The position numbers and the translations under genes are program-made. A DNA stretch of 54,618 nt from Cardiobacteriaceae bacterium (lineage in GTDB: Bacteria; Pseudomonadota; Gammaproteobacteria; Cardiobacteriales; Cardiobacteriaceae): contig JAFUTP010000050.1 in the NCBI GenBank assembly GCA_017484165.1, forward strand, positions 1 to 54,618. Direction: 5' to 3'. The notes beneath the pieces are model-generated. The model ran no database searches and was not told where the DNA came from. It was given only the letters and a program-made list of their open reading frames with translations. Positions 8,341 to 16,745 of this stretch are shown here, one piece after another. Within the stretch, counting starts at the first letter, position 1, and each line of letters starts with the position of its first letter.

Positions 8341-9366
8341 TTACTTCTTATATTTCGCGACATTATCCTTGGTGATGATGGCATAAGGAATATTGATTTG
8401 ATTTCCGCCTAAAAACTGATAATCATCAAGTCCGTCATCTTTTGCTTTTCCGCGTGCGAGGTTATCGGCGATTTTGTAAGCTACTTCCGCTTGCTTATCA
8501 ACATCTTGCAAAACCGTGCCCACCAAAGTGCCTTCATCTACCGCCTGAATTGCTTCTTTAATGGCATTCATTCCCACAATCGGAATTGGTTTTAACCCTG
8601 CCGCTTCAAAAGCATCAACCGCTCCAAGTGCCATATCGTCGGAATTAGCGATGATGATTTCAATCTTATCGATGAGTTTTTCTTCAATCCATTTCTGGGT
8701 AATTTCTTTGGCGGTATCACGATGCCAATCAGCTGGAGTAATCGCAACTTCTTCAACGGGAACTTTTGCTTCTGGTGAAGTTTTCAAAGTCTTTAGCACC
8801 CAAGTTGTGCGCGCATCGGCTTTTGGCTGCCCTGATTTACCTTTCAAAATTGCAACTTGTAACACACCGTCTTTATTCTTATCCCAAGCAGGATTTTTCT
8901 TCCATAAGCCCGCAATCATTCGACCTTGATAAATTCCCGCTTCATTCGCAACGGAAGTTACCAAGAACACAGATTGATTTTTGAGTTGTTTTTTAGTGAG
9001 CGGTCTTCTCACGGCAATAAGTGGCACTTTATTTTTTACCGTATAACTAACAATTTTATTTTGCGCTTCTTCCGTGCCTTTACCTTGCACAGGAATCATA
9101 ATTATTGCCTTCGCGCCTTGGTCAATCATCTTTTTAATTTGCTCGAATTGCAGACCTAAATCATCATTTCTGCCTTCTAGTGCAGATTCGTGCATAAATT
9201 TTCCGCCTTGGTTACCAAGCTCGATGATTTTGTCGATTGCCTGATCCATAGTTGAAGAAACATCGCCTTTATTACAGCAGCTGGAAAAACCGATACCGTC
9301 CGCTGCGGCATAACCCGTAAATACTGCCAATGAAAGCGCAAGCACGGTTTTTTTAAGTTTTTTCAT
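8341..9366 (-). CDS. MglB-like periplasmic sugar-binding protein 3
   Basis: A 341-residue paralogue with a signal peptide cleaved around YAAA/DG and an AAGGAG ribosome-binding site. It retains DKNKDGVLQ (calcium loop), ANSDDMALGAVDAF and PIVGMNAI, and carries the vicinal Cys30-Cys31 in GFSSCCNKGD where MglB has its ligand-stacking segment. The gene has its own terminator and a plausible promoter with an A12 tract upstream, so unlike copies 1 and 2 it is probably expressed as a single gene. Ligand unknown; probably a sugar or polyol. Confidence 0.85.
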   Translation of the reverse strand: MKKLKKTVLALSLAVFTGYAAADGIGFSSCCNKGDVSSTMDQAIDKIIELGNQGGKFMHESALEGRNDDLGLQFEQIKKMIDQGAKAIIMIPVQGKGTEEAQNKIVSYTVKNKVPLIAVRRPLTKKQLKNQSVFLVTSVANEAGIYQGRMIAGLWKKNPAWDKNKDGVLQVAILKGKSGQPKADARTTWVLKTLKTSPEAKVPVEEVAITPADWHRDTAKEITQKWIEEKLIDKIEIIIANSDDMALGAVDAFEAAGLKPIPIVGMNAIKEAIQAVDEGTLVGTVLQDVDKQAEVAYKIADNLARGKAKDDGLDDYQFLGGNQINIPYAIITKDNVAKYKK

Positions 9367-9420
9367 ACAAAACTCCTTAAATGATATGAAATAACAAATT
9401 ATGAAATGAGAACTTCACTC

Positions 9421-9466
9421 ATTATAGCAAAATTATTTACAGTCTGTATTTTGCAAAAAAAAAAAA
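9421..9466 (-). promoter_or_regulatory. Likely promoter of sugar-binding protein 3 with an upstream A/T tract
   Basis: On the minus strand a perfect TATAAT (9426-9421) is preceded at 16 bases by a weak -35-like TACAGA, and then by a run of 12 T (A12 on the plus strand, 9455-9466) placed like an UP element. The -35 match is poor, so this is tentative. Confidence 0.45.
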
Positions 9467-9511
9467 ACGATTGCAAGACACGGCAAGAAAAAATTAGCAA
9501 AGAAAAATTGA

Positions 9512-9541
9512 CAAAAAAAGCTCGAAAAAATTCGAGCTTTT
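9512..9541 (-). terminator. Terminator after the ybjN-like gene
   Basis: A 10-bp stem (AAAGCTCGAA / TTCGAGCTTT) with an AAAA loop and a T tract on the minus strand, about 30 bases after the stop codon. Confidence 0.85.
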
Positions 9542-9569
9542 CAGATTAGGCAAAGACAAAAATTGTCAG

Positions 9570-10049
9570 TTATTTCGCGTCAGTATTTTTTTGCGCTTCG
9601 GCTTCAAAACGCAAAATTACGCTTCTCCAAATATCCATTGTGTCTTCGAGGTTAGCTTTACTGACACCGCCTTTCAAATTAACCGCAAAACTCACCGCTG
9701 CATCACCATCAGCATCCAAAGAAGCCATTCCGTAACGGACGCGATTATTCCAATCATTGACGAATTTCAAATCTACCGCTTCGGTTTTTACCCAATTGCT
9801 AATCAGCATCATCGAATCACAGGCGGTTTTTTGCTCATTGCAGTCATAAAAGAAAATCGAATATTGCCGACCTTCCAATCTGCCTTCAATTTTTGGATCG
9901 CCTTGCACATCTTTTGCCAGTTCTGCTGTTCCAAAACCTTTGGCAACTTCTAAAACTGCGTCTAAATTTGTGCCGTCGATTAAATCATCAGCCTGTGCGA
10001 AAACTGGGAATGCGGCAGCCAAAATTGCTGCTGTTGCGAGTTTTTTCAT
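9570..10049 (-). CDS. Secreted YbjN-domain protein
   Basis: 159 residues with a signal peptide (MKKLATAAILAAAFPVFAQA, cleaved before DD). The remainder matches the YbjN fold: a short N-terminal strand-helix, YSIFFYDC, a central WVKTEAVDLKFVNDWN region, and a long final amphipathic helix (EDTMDIWRSVILRFEAE). YbjN proteins are chaperone-like folds of unclear function; periplasmic versions are common. Two Cys (in YDCNEQKTAC) may form a disulfide. It is a single gene with its own terminator. Confidence 0.7.
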   Translation of the reverse strand: MKKLATAAILAAAFPVFAQADDLIDGTNLDAVLEVAKGFGTAELAKDVQGDPKIEGRLEGRQYSIFFYDCNEQKTACDSMMLISNWVKTEAVDLKFVNDWNNRVRYGMASLDADGDAAVSFAVNLKGGVSKANLEDTMDIWRSVILRFEAEAQKNTDAK

Positions 10050-10214
10050 AAGTTTGAACCTCGAAAATTTTGTTGATTTGTTGGATTTTCGCTCGTTTTA
10101 TAAAAAACGAACAGTAATTTTGATAATAAAACCACCGTTTAGTGATTTCTTGGCAATTCTATATAAAGATTGCCTAAATACACTTCACTAGACAACATCA
10201 ATTTTTAACTAAAG

Positions 10215-10332
10215 AGCGTGTCTAAAAATTCGTCATTTTGAGCCGCAGGCGAAAAATCTCTGTTAGCAGATCCTTCGCTGCGCTCAGGATGACGATGGTA
10301 AAAAATAGAACTAACACTAAATTTAGATGTGC
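10215..10332 (-). repeat. ~120-bp TIR repeat element, copy b (reverse orientation)
   Basis: Plus-strand read: GAGCGTGTCTAAAAATTCG at one end and CTAAATTTAGATGTGC at the other, with the CATTTTGAGCCG ... CTCAGGATGACG core. It occupies about a third of the 345-base gap between the divergent ybjN-like and yihY-like genes (10050-10395); nothing else was recognised in that gap. Confidence 0.8.
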
Positions 10333-10395
10333 ACTAAAAGCATTTCGTATTTGCAATAATTAACAGAACGCAAGAAAAATTCCGCAGAGATAAAT

Positions 10396-11637
10396 ATGAG
10401 TATCAGAAGAATTCATAAACAAGACTTTATTTTTATAGCCAAAGATTGCGCCAAAAAAGCCAGCAAAAAAATCGCCAAAATCCCGCTGGTTTTGCAAAAG
10501 AGTTGGAATCGGCAAAAAATTTCCATTACCGCACAATCGCTTGTTTTTGTAACACTTTTGACGCTCGTCCCCCTACTTGCCGTTGCGGTTGCTTTTTTGC
10601 ACGGTTTCGGTATTCAAGGCGTAATCGAACCGTGGTTACAGAAAGTATTCGCTCCGATGGGTAAATCAGGGCTTGAAGTTGTCGGTTATTTATTGCGCTT
10701 TGTAGAACAGACTAATGCCGCAAATTTAGGTATTTTGGGGATTATCTTCTTATTCTTTTCAGTGATTAACATAGCTGGAAAAATCGAAGATGCTTTGAAT
10801 GCAATTTGGGCGGTAAAAAATACGGGCGGATTTCATAAAAGATTAAGCGGTTATTTTTCGGCGATTTTGCTTGCACCGTTGTTAATTACCGCCCTGATGA
10901 GTTCGATGTTAGGTATGAAAAATGCCGCTTGGCTGCAAAGTTATTTACGCTATCCCTTGGTGCTCGAAATATTTAACTTTCTGACGGGAATTTTGCCGAC
11001 GGTAATTGTTTTTCTCTCGCTTTCGGCGGTTTATTTGCTCATTCCCAAAATCAAAGTGCGGCTATTTTCCGCGGCATCAGGAGCGATTTTTTTTATCGCT
11101 CTTTGGTATCCCGTATCGCAGATTTTTAGCCGTTTCATCGCCGCTAGTAATAACTACCCAGCAATATATTCAGGCTTTGCGGTTTTAATCATATTATTAT
11201 TTTGGCTTTATTATTTATGGACAATTTTTCTACTTGGAGCGGTAATTTGCGTTTATATGCAAAATCCGAATAAATTAAATATCACCGAATGGAAAGCCGC
11301 GGAATATACCAAGTTAGTTTTAACCATCGCGGAATATTTAGCACTCAAATTCGAGCGCGGGGAAAAACCCGCCAATTTAGCGGAAATTTCACGGGATTTA
11401 CCTTATTCTAGCGATAAAATCGAAGTTGTTTTAGAAGCCCTACAAGAAGCAAATTTATGGCGGCAAACACAAAATAATCCGCCTGAATTTCTGCCAGTTT
11501 CTAATCCAAAACTCTATTCACAGTATCAAATTTACCGTGCGATGGTGCAAAATAATGATGAGGAAGAAAATAATTCCAAAATTGCCTTGGAATTAGAAGA
11601 AGGATTGCGAAAAATTCTTGATAAGCCATTGATTTAG
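10396..11637 (+). CDS. yihY: YihY/BrkB family inner-membrane protein
   Basis: 413 residues. After a basic N-terminus, about six membrane segments span residues 45-290, including the family-typical SLVFVTLLTLVPLLAV, AGKIEDALNAIW, and the late SGFAVLIILLFWLYYLWTIFLLGAVI. The C-terminal ~120 residues are soluble and look winged-helix-like. The family includes E. coli YihY and was once misnamed RNase BN; its biochemical function is unproven, and a transport or envelope role is inferred. Length and topology are normal for the family. It is monocistronic, with a repeat and a bidirectional terminator downstream. Confidence 0.85.
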   Translation: MSIRRIHKQDFIFIAKDCAKKASKKIAKIPLVLQKSWNRQKISITAQSLVFVTLLTLVPLLAVAVAFLHGFGIQGVIEPWLQKVFAPMGKSGLEVVGYLLRFVEQTNAANLGILGIIFLFFSVINIAGKIEDALNAIWAVKNTGGFHKRLSGYFSAILLAPLLITALMSSMLGMKNAAWLQSYLRYPLVLEIFNFLTGILPTVIVFLSLSAVYLLIPKIKVRLFSAASGAIFFIALWYPVSQIFSRFIAASNNYPAIYSGFAVLIILLFWLYYLWTIFLLGAVICVYMQNPNKLNITEWKAAEYTKLVLTIAEYLALKFERGEKPANLAEISRDLPYSSDKIEVVLEALQEANLWRQTQNNPPEFLPVSNPKLYSQYQIYRAMVQNNDEEENNSKIALELEEGLRKILDKPLI

Positions 11638-11652
11638 CGTTGATTTAGTGTT

Positions 11653-11774
11653 GGGCGCATCTAAATTTATGGTTAGTTTCACTTTTTTCCCTCGTCATCC
11701 TGAACGCAGCGAAGAAACTGCCGATAGAGATTTTTCGCCTACGGCTCAAAATGACGAATTTCGTAGATACGCCC
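11653..11774 (+). repeat. ~120-bp TIR repeat element, copy c
   Basis: Starts GGGCGCATCTAAA and ends GTAGATACGCCC, one of the clearest terminal inverted repeat pairs in the window. It lies between the convergent yihY-like and sulP-like genes. Confidence 0.85.
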
Positions 11775-11780
11775 AAATAA

Positions 11781-11806
11781 AAAAGCGGTCATTACCAACC
11801 GCTTTT
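11781..11806. terminator. Bidirectional terminator between yihY and sulP
   Basis: A stem AAAAGCGGT / ACCGCTTTT with T runs on both strands, sitting between two convergent genes. Confidence 0.85.
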
Positions 11807-11826
11807 TATTTATCAAAGATTATATT

Positions 11827-13383
11827 TTAAGCATTATTTTTAGCATCAACCGATACCAAAGCATTCGGATTTTTATCCTGCCCCGATTTGAAACCTTTAC
11901 GGATAACTTTGATGTTATTTTCCTTGGCAAAAACATTCGTAAAGTCCTCGATAAGCTCCAAAACATCGTCAGCAATATAAATTGTCCGTTCGGCATCGAA
12001 AGTGATGGTCGAATTCGGCTGCACATTTTTCAGAGTCTTTTTAATTGCTGCCTTATTCAAAAATGAAACTTCTTCGGAAAGCTGCAAAGTTACTTGATTA
12101 GCGGTTGCGAGTTCTTCACGGCTTAAATAATAAGATCGCTTCATATTGTCGTGCAAAATAAAGCCAATGCTACACAAAAGCCCGATAGCAACTCCCAGCA
12201 TTAAGTCAAAAATCACCACCCCAAGCAATGTTGCCATAAACGGCACGAATTGATAAATGCCTTTATTCCAGAACTTTTTGAATAATTTCGGACGCGCAAG
12301 ACGGTAACCTACAACAATCAAGACTGCTGCCAAAGAAGCCAAAGGGATGTGATTTAAAAGCAAAGGGATGGTTAAAACACAGATAAAGAGTAGTATTCCG
12401 TGAATAATCGCCGAAAGTTTATGAGTTGCCCCCGAACTCACATTCACCGAAGAACGCAAAATCACCGCCGTAACAGGCAATCCGCCCAGCAAAGATGAAA
12501 CAAAATTGCCCGCACCTTGTGCTCGAAGTTCTTGGTTGGAGTCAGAAATACGGCGGTGTTTATCCAATCGGTCGGTTGCTTCCAATGACAACAAACTTTC
12601 AATCGAAGCCACCACCGCAATCGTAATCGCCGTCTGCCAAACATTCATCGTCAAAAAGCCTTGCATATCAGGAAGGCGGATAAGCTCGGAAATATGATTG
12701 GTTACAGGCAATTGCACCAGCTGTTCTTTTGTAAGCAAAATTGCGGAAGCGTCCGTTTTGGAAAATAAATAATTGAGCAATATTCCCAATAACACCGCAA
12801 CCAATGCAGATGGCAGCCATTTAAGTTTTTTAACCACGGGAATGTGATCCCAGGAAATAATCAAAGCAAGCGAAATGGCGGCAATCAAAATCGCTCCAAA
12901 ATGCAAAGATACCGAAAGGGTAAATTCAAAATCCTTCACTGAAAAATGAAAAACCCCACCGCCGAAAGCGTAGGGCAATTCTTTCAAAATAATCAAAATT
13001 CCGATACCAGCAAGCATTCCTTCAATCACCGCGGTCGGAATGTAATCGGCAATACTCCCTGCTCTGATATAACCCAAAGCGAATTGCAAAACTCCCGCTA
13101 ACAATCCAGCGCATAAAAACAATTCAAATGAACCTAATTCTTGAATGGAAGCGGCAACAATTGCGGTTAAACCCGCGGCAGGTCCTGCAACCGATAAATG
13201 CGAAGTGCTCAAATAGCCAACCACAATTCCACCGATTATTCCCGAAATAATCCCAGAGAGCGGAGGCGCACCAGAAGCGAGCGAAATCCCCAAACAAAGC
13301 GGTAAAGCAACCAAAAAAACTACTAATCCCGAGGCAAAATTTTGTCGAAAAAGTAACGGAAAATTTTTATTTAATTCTGTCAT
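11827..13383 (-). CDS. SulP family anion transporter with STAS domain
   Basis: 518 residues from ATG 13383, which has GGGAAC as ribosome-binding site; an upstream ATG at 13410 is open but lacks one. There are 10-12 predicted membrane helices. SulP hallmarks include the N-terminal ASGLVVFLVALPLCLGI, SVAGPAAGLTAIVA and TDRLDKHRRISDSNQELRAQGAGN. A C-terminal STAS-like domain is present (FDAERTIYIADDVLELIEDF). The family moves sulfate, bicarbonate or dicarboxylates, usually with Na+ or H+. The relatively short N-terminus and sequence flavour resemble BicA-like bicarbonate carriers, but the substrate is not determined by sequence. Monocistronic between a terminator and repeat copy d. Confidence 0.85.
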   Translation of the reverse strand: MTELNKNFPLLFRQNFASGLVVFLVALPLCLGISLASGAPPLSGIISGIIGGIVVGYLSTSHLSVAGPAAGLTAIVAASIQELGSFELFLCAGLLAGVLQFALGYIRAGSIADYIPTAVIEGMLAGIGILIILKELPYAFGGGVFHFSVKDFEFTLSVSLHFGAILIAAISLALIISWDHIPVVKKLKWLPSALVAVLLGILLNYLFSKTDASAILLTKEQLVQLPVTNHISELIRLPDMQGFLTMNVWQTAITIAVVASIESLLSLEATDRLDKHRRISDSNQELRAQGAGNFVSSLLGGLPVTAVILRSSVNVSSGATHKLSAIIHGILLFICVLTIPLLLNHIPLASLAAVLIVVGYRLARPKLFKKFWNKGIYQFVPFMATLLGVVIFDLMLGVAIGLLCSIGFILHDNMKRSYYLSREELATANQVTLQLSEEVSFLNKAAIKKTLKNVQPNSTITFDAERTIYIADDVLELIEDFTNVFAKENNIKVIRKGFKSGQDKNPNALVSVDAKNNA

Positions 13384-13494
13384 TGCAAGTTCCCAAGCCA
13401 TTTGCGGCAAAGAAAAAGATAAAAAGAAATCTCATTATCGTGATTTTGTAACAGGCAAGCATTGCCGCTAATTAAGAATGGCGTTTAAGCATGT

Positions 13495-13651
13495 GGCGTG
13501 TCTAAATTTAGGGCGCATCTAAATTTAGTGTTAGTTCTATTTTTACCCTTTTAGTTCTATTTTTACCCTCGTCATCCTGAGCGCAGCGAAGGATCTGCCA
13601 ACAGAGATTTTTCGCCTACTGCTAAAAATGACGAACTTCATAGATACGCCC
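13495..13651 (+). repeat. ~157-bp TIR repeat element, copy d (internally duplicated)
   Basis: The left end is doubled (GGCGTGTCTAAATTTAGGG followed at once by GCGCATCTAAATTTAG), and the TTAGTTCTATTTTTACCC block is present twice. It ends GATACGCCC. Together with a terminator it fills the gap between sulP and secF; no gene is seen there. Confidence 0.8.
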
Positions 13652-13654
13652 TAC

Positions 13655-13681
13655 AAAAAAATTCCCGCAGCTAGGCGGGAA
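13655..13681 (-). terminator. Terminator after secF
   Basis: A stem TTCCCGC / GCGGGAA with a 6-base loop and a minus-strand T run, 28 bases past the secF stop codon. Confidence 0.85.
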
Positions 13682-13709
13682 ATATGCTCAAAAAATTTAT
13701 ATGAAGAAT

Positions 13710-14633
13710 TTACGGTAAATCGTCTAATTGTTTTCTCTTCTTCGGCAATAAATCTTCGTGTTTGAGATTCATTTCTTTTACCAGAGAAGTAGCCACGAAA
13801 ATTGAGGAATAAGTTCCAATCAAAATTCCCCAGAACATTGCAATCGAAAAACCGAAAAGCGTTGCACCGCCCCATATCAGCAATGCGATAACCGCAAGCA
13901 TCGTAGTCAGTGAGGTGATTACCGTTCTGGTCATCGTTTGTTGAATGGAATGATTGATGATTTCCTGCACACTTTTTTTGTTGCTCATCAGGCGCATATT
14001 TTCCCGAATACGGTCGTAGAGCACCACCGTATCATTCACCGAATAACCCAAAATCGCAAGTAGTGCCGCAAGCACATTCAAATCAAAAGTCCAGCCCATC
14101 AGCGAAAAGAGTGCTGCCACCACAATAATGTCGTGAATATCGGCAAGAACCGCACCGAGCGCGAATTTCCATTCAAAACGCAATCCAAGATAAAGCACCA
14201 TACCAAGGCAAGAAAGCACCAAGGCGGTAATACCTTTTTCAATCAGCTCTTCACGGTATTGCCCACCAATTTTCGATTGCCCCATCAGCACGGCATCGGG
14301 ATAAGCTTTTTTAAGCCCTGCCACCATTTCAGAGAGCAAGGCATCGGTATCTTTATCTTTTAATTCACCGAAAGTAATTTGCACATCGCGGCTAGAACCG
14401 TATTGCACTACCGAGGCATTGGGGTGAAATTTATTGACGGTTGTGCGGATGTTGGGAATATCCGCAGTTTGCGCAAATTGCAATTCAATCGTCGCCCCGC
14501 CCGTAAATTCCAAACCGAGATTAAATCCCTTAAAAATCATCAGGAACAGGCTAATCACAATCAATGCTGCGGAAAAATACAAGCCTTTGCGGCTTAACTT
14601 CATATAGTCGAAGTAAGGAATATGAATATGCAT
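13710..14633 (-). CDS. secF: Protein translocase subunit SecF
   Basis: 307 residues with six membrane segments. The first large periplasmic loop begins with the SecF motif LEFTGGATIELQF. The cytoplasmic/membrane signature GYSVNDTVVLYDRIREN is at about 195-212. With SecD and YajC it forms the accessory complex that uses the proton-motive force to pull preproteins through SecYEG. The Shine-Dalgarno AAGGAG overlaps the SecD stop codon and the intergenic gap is 9 bases, so translation is coupled. Normal length. Confidence 0.97.
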   Translation of the reverse strand: MHIHIPYFDYMKLSRKGLYFSAALIVISLFLMIFKGFNLGLEFTGGATIELQFAQTADIPNIRTTVNKFHPNASVVQYGSSRDVQITFGELKDKDTDALLSEMVAGLKKAYPDAVLMGQSKIGGQYREELIEKGITALVLSCLGMVLYLGLRFEWKFALGAVLADIHDIIVVAALFSLMGWTFDLNVLAALLAILGYSVNDTVVLYDRIRENMRLMSNKKSVQEIINHSIQQTMTRTVITSLTTMLAVIALLIWGGATLFGFSIAMFWGILIGTYSSIFVATSLVKEMNLKHEDLLPKKRKQLDDLP

Positions 14634-14642
14634 AGCCGCTCC

Positions 14643-16487
14643 TTAAAATTTCAATACAGGGTTATTTCGGCGCAGAACGCAGAACTCAATCAGCGCACGG
14701 TTAATCAGCACCGCAGAGAACACGGAAGTCAGAATCCCAATCGACAGCGTTACCGCAAATCCACGAATTGGTCCAGTCCCGAAGCTAAATAGCAGCATTG
14801 CCACAATTAAAGTTGTGATATTTGCATCCATAATCGTGCCGAAGCTATCGTTAAAACCTTGTCCTACCGCCTCAATCGTCTTCATGCCTTTATTGAGTGC
14901 TTCTCTAATCCGTTCATACGCCAAGACATGCGCATCTACCGCCATACCTAGTGTTAGCACAATTCCCGCAATACCAGGTAGCGTTAAAACCGCTCCAATC
15001 CAGCTCATCAAGGCAATAAGCAACATCAAATTCGCCGCCAGAGAAAGAATACCGAGCACACCGAGAGTGCGGTAATAAATCACCATAAACACAGCAATCA
15101 AAATCAAGCCGTATTGCGAAGCTCTCACACCTTGGTCGATGTTTTTCTGCCCCGCAGATGGTCCAATTGTGCGTTCTTCGATGATATAAACAGGCGCAAC
15201 CAACGACCCAGCCCGTAAAGTCGCCGCTAATTTCTGCGCACGAGAGAGCGGACGCACACCCGTAATTTGGAAATGATTTGAAAATTGACCTTGAATAGTT
15301 GCAGAGTTGGCAACGGTTTCGCGTTTTTCGACTACGGTTGTGCCGTCTTCTTTGGTTACGGGAACATATTCCACATACAAAGTTGCCATTTGCTTATGAA
15401 GATTTTCACGGGTAATTTCACCCATTTGCGCACCGCCCGCGCTATCCAAGACAACGCTTACCTGCTCGCCCTGCTCACCATATTGCGCGCTAGCATCGAT
15501 AATGTGCTCACCGCTCATAATCACACGGCGTTTGAGCAAAATCGGTGTTCCATCATCGAAATAAGCAAGTTTTGAACCGAACGGTGCTCGTTTTAGTTTT
15601 GCCGCTTCCGCAACATTGCCCTGTTCATCAACCATATAAAACTCAAGCGTTGCGGTAGATCCAAGAATTTCTTTTGCCTGATTGACATCTTGAATACCAG
15701 GCAGTTGCACCAAAATGCGGTCGTCGCCAACAACTTGTATCGACGGTTCAGCAACACCTAAAGAATTTACCCGACTAGCCATCCGCATACGGTTTTGCTC
15801 TGCGGCACGGCGTTTGAAATTAGAAATTCCCTGTTCGGTATATTGCAATTGCAGTCCTGATAAGCCGTCTTTGCTGATGTGCATTCTTTGCACATCTTGG
15901 GCAAGCGTTGCGTGCAATTGATTTTCCGCCTTGCTACGAGCACCATCATCGGCAAACCAAATAATTGCTCCGCCCTGCTCGGCAATATCCGTCGCTTTAA
16001 TTTCAATTTTTTCTTTTTCTAATGTCGCACGCGCACTTTCGATTAACTCATTGGATTTGCGTTCAAACAATTCCTTGCTATCAACTTGCAACAAAAACGA
16101 AACCCCACCGCGCAAATCAAGACCTAAATTCATCGGTGCAAGACCCAATTTTTGCAGCCACTCGGGTGAATTGGAAAGCAAATTCACCGCCGCCTGCGCT
16201 TCGGGATAAACCTTGTTTAGTTCATCACGCGCAGCAATCTGCTCATCGGTTTTCGCAAAGAGAATATTGATATGCGTATCTTTTTGAGTGATACGAGTGA
16301 AGGGAATATTTTTCTTTTTCAGTAGTTCAGAAATACCATCGACACGACTTGCCGCTTCTTGCTCCTGGGCAAAATTCATCTGCACCGCAGGACTTTTACC
16401 GAACCAATTCGGTAAAGCTAATAAAAATCCAAGAATTACGGCAAGTAGAACGACAACATATTTCCACAAGGGATAAGTATGTTTCAT
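14643..16487 (-). CDS. secD: Protein translocase subunit SecD
   Basis: 614 residues. A TM1 anchor at about 9-27, the D1 motif NLGLDLRGG at about 120-128, a large periplasmic P1 domain, and a C-terminal block of five helices containing GMAVDAHVLAYERIREA (about 510-530). Works with SecF and YajC on SecYEG in late translocation. It is the first gene of the secD-secF pair. Upstream yajC is in the same direction but separated by 258 bases holding a repeat element and a hairpin, so it may be transcribed separately. Confidence 0.97.
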   Translation of the reverse strand: MKHTYPLWKYVVVLLAVILGFLLALPNWFGKSPAVQMNFAQEQEAASRVDGISELLKKKNIPFTRITQKDTHINILFAKTDEQIAARDELNKVYPEAQAAVNLLSNSPEWLQKLGLAPMNLGLDLRGGVSFLLQVDSKELFERKSNELIESARATLEKEKIEIKATDIAEQGGAIIWFADDGARSKAENQLHATLAQDVQRMHISKDGLSGLQLQYTEQGISNFKRRAAEQNRMRMASRVNSLGVAEPSIQVVGDDRILVQLPGIQDVNQAKEILGSTATLEFYMVDEQGNVAEAAKLKRAPFGSKLAYFDDGTPILLKRRVIMSGEHIIDASAQYGEQGEQVSVVLDSAGGAQMGEITRENLHKQMATLYVEYVPVTKEDGTTVVEKRETVANSATIQGQFSNHFQITGVRPLSRAQKLAATLRAGSLVAPVYIIEERTIGPSAGQKNIDQGVRASQYGLILIAVFMVIYYRTLGVLGILSLAANLMLLIALMSWIGAVLTLPGIAGIVLTLGMAVDAHVLAYERIREALNKGMKTIEAVGQGFNDSFGTIMDANITTLIVAMLLFSFGTGPIRGFAVTLSIGILTSVFSAVLINRALIEFCVLRRNNPVLKF

Positions 16488-16551
16488 ACCAGCCTCTGTA
16501 TTGAAATTAAAAGAGAATTAAATCTGCAAGCGTCGCGCTCACAATCTAAAA

Positions 16552-16670
16552 GGCGCATCTAAATTTAGGGCAGTCCTATTTTTTTACTTCGTCATCCTGA
16601 ACGCAGCGAAGGATCTGCCGATAGAGATTTTTCGCCTGCGGCTCAAAATGACAAATTTTTAGACACGCCC
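16552..16670 (+). repeat. ~119-bp TIR repeat element, copy e
   Basis: GGCGCATCTAAATTTAGGG at the left end, TTTTTAGACACGCC at the right. CTAAAA occurs immediately outside both ends, which could be a short target duplication. It separates yajC from secD. Confidence 0.85.
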
Positions 16671-16707
16671 TAAAACAAGATTTTTTATTTAGACAGGCGC
16701 ATAAATA

Positions 16708-16739
16708 AAGCCGCCGCTTTAATAATCAAGCGGCGGCTT
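16708..16739 (-). terminator. Hairpin after yajC, possible terminator
   Basis: A perfect 12-bp GC-rich stem AAGCCGCCGCTT / AAGCGGCGGCTT, starting 7 bases after the yajC stop. The minus-strand tail is only weakly T-rich, so termination may be incomplete and allow read-through into secDF. Confidence 0.7.
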
Positions 16740-16745
16740 GGGTTT

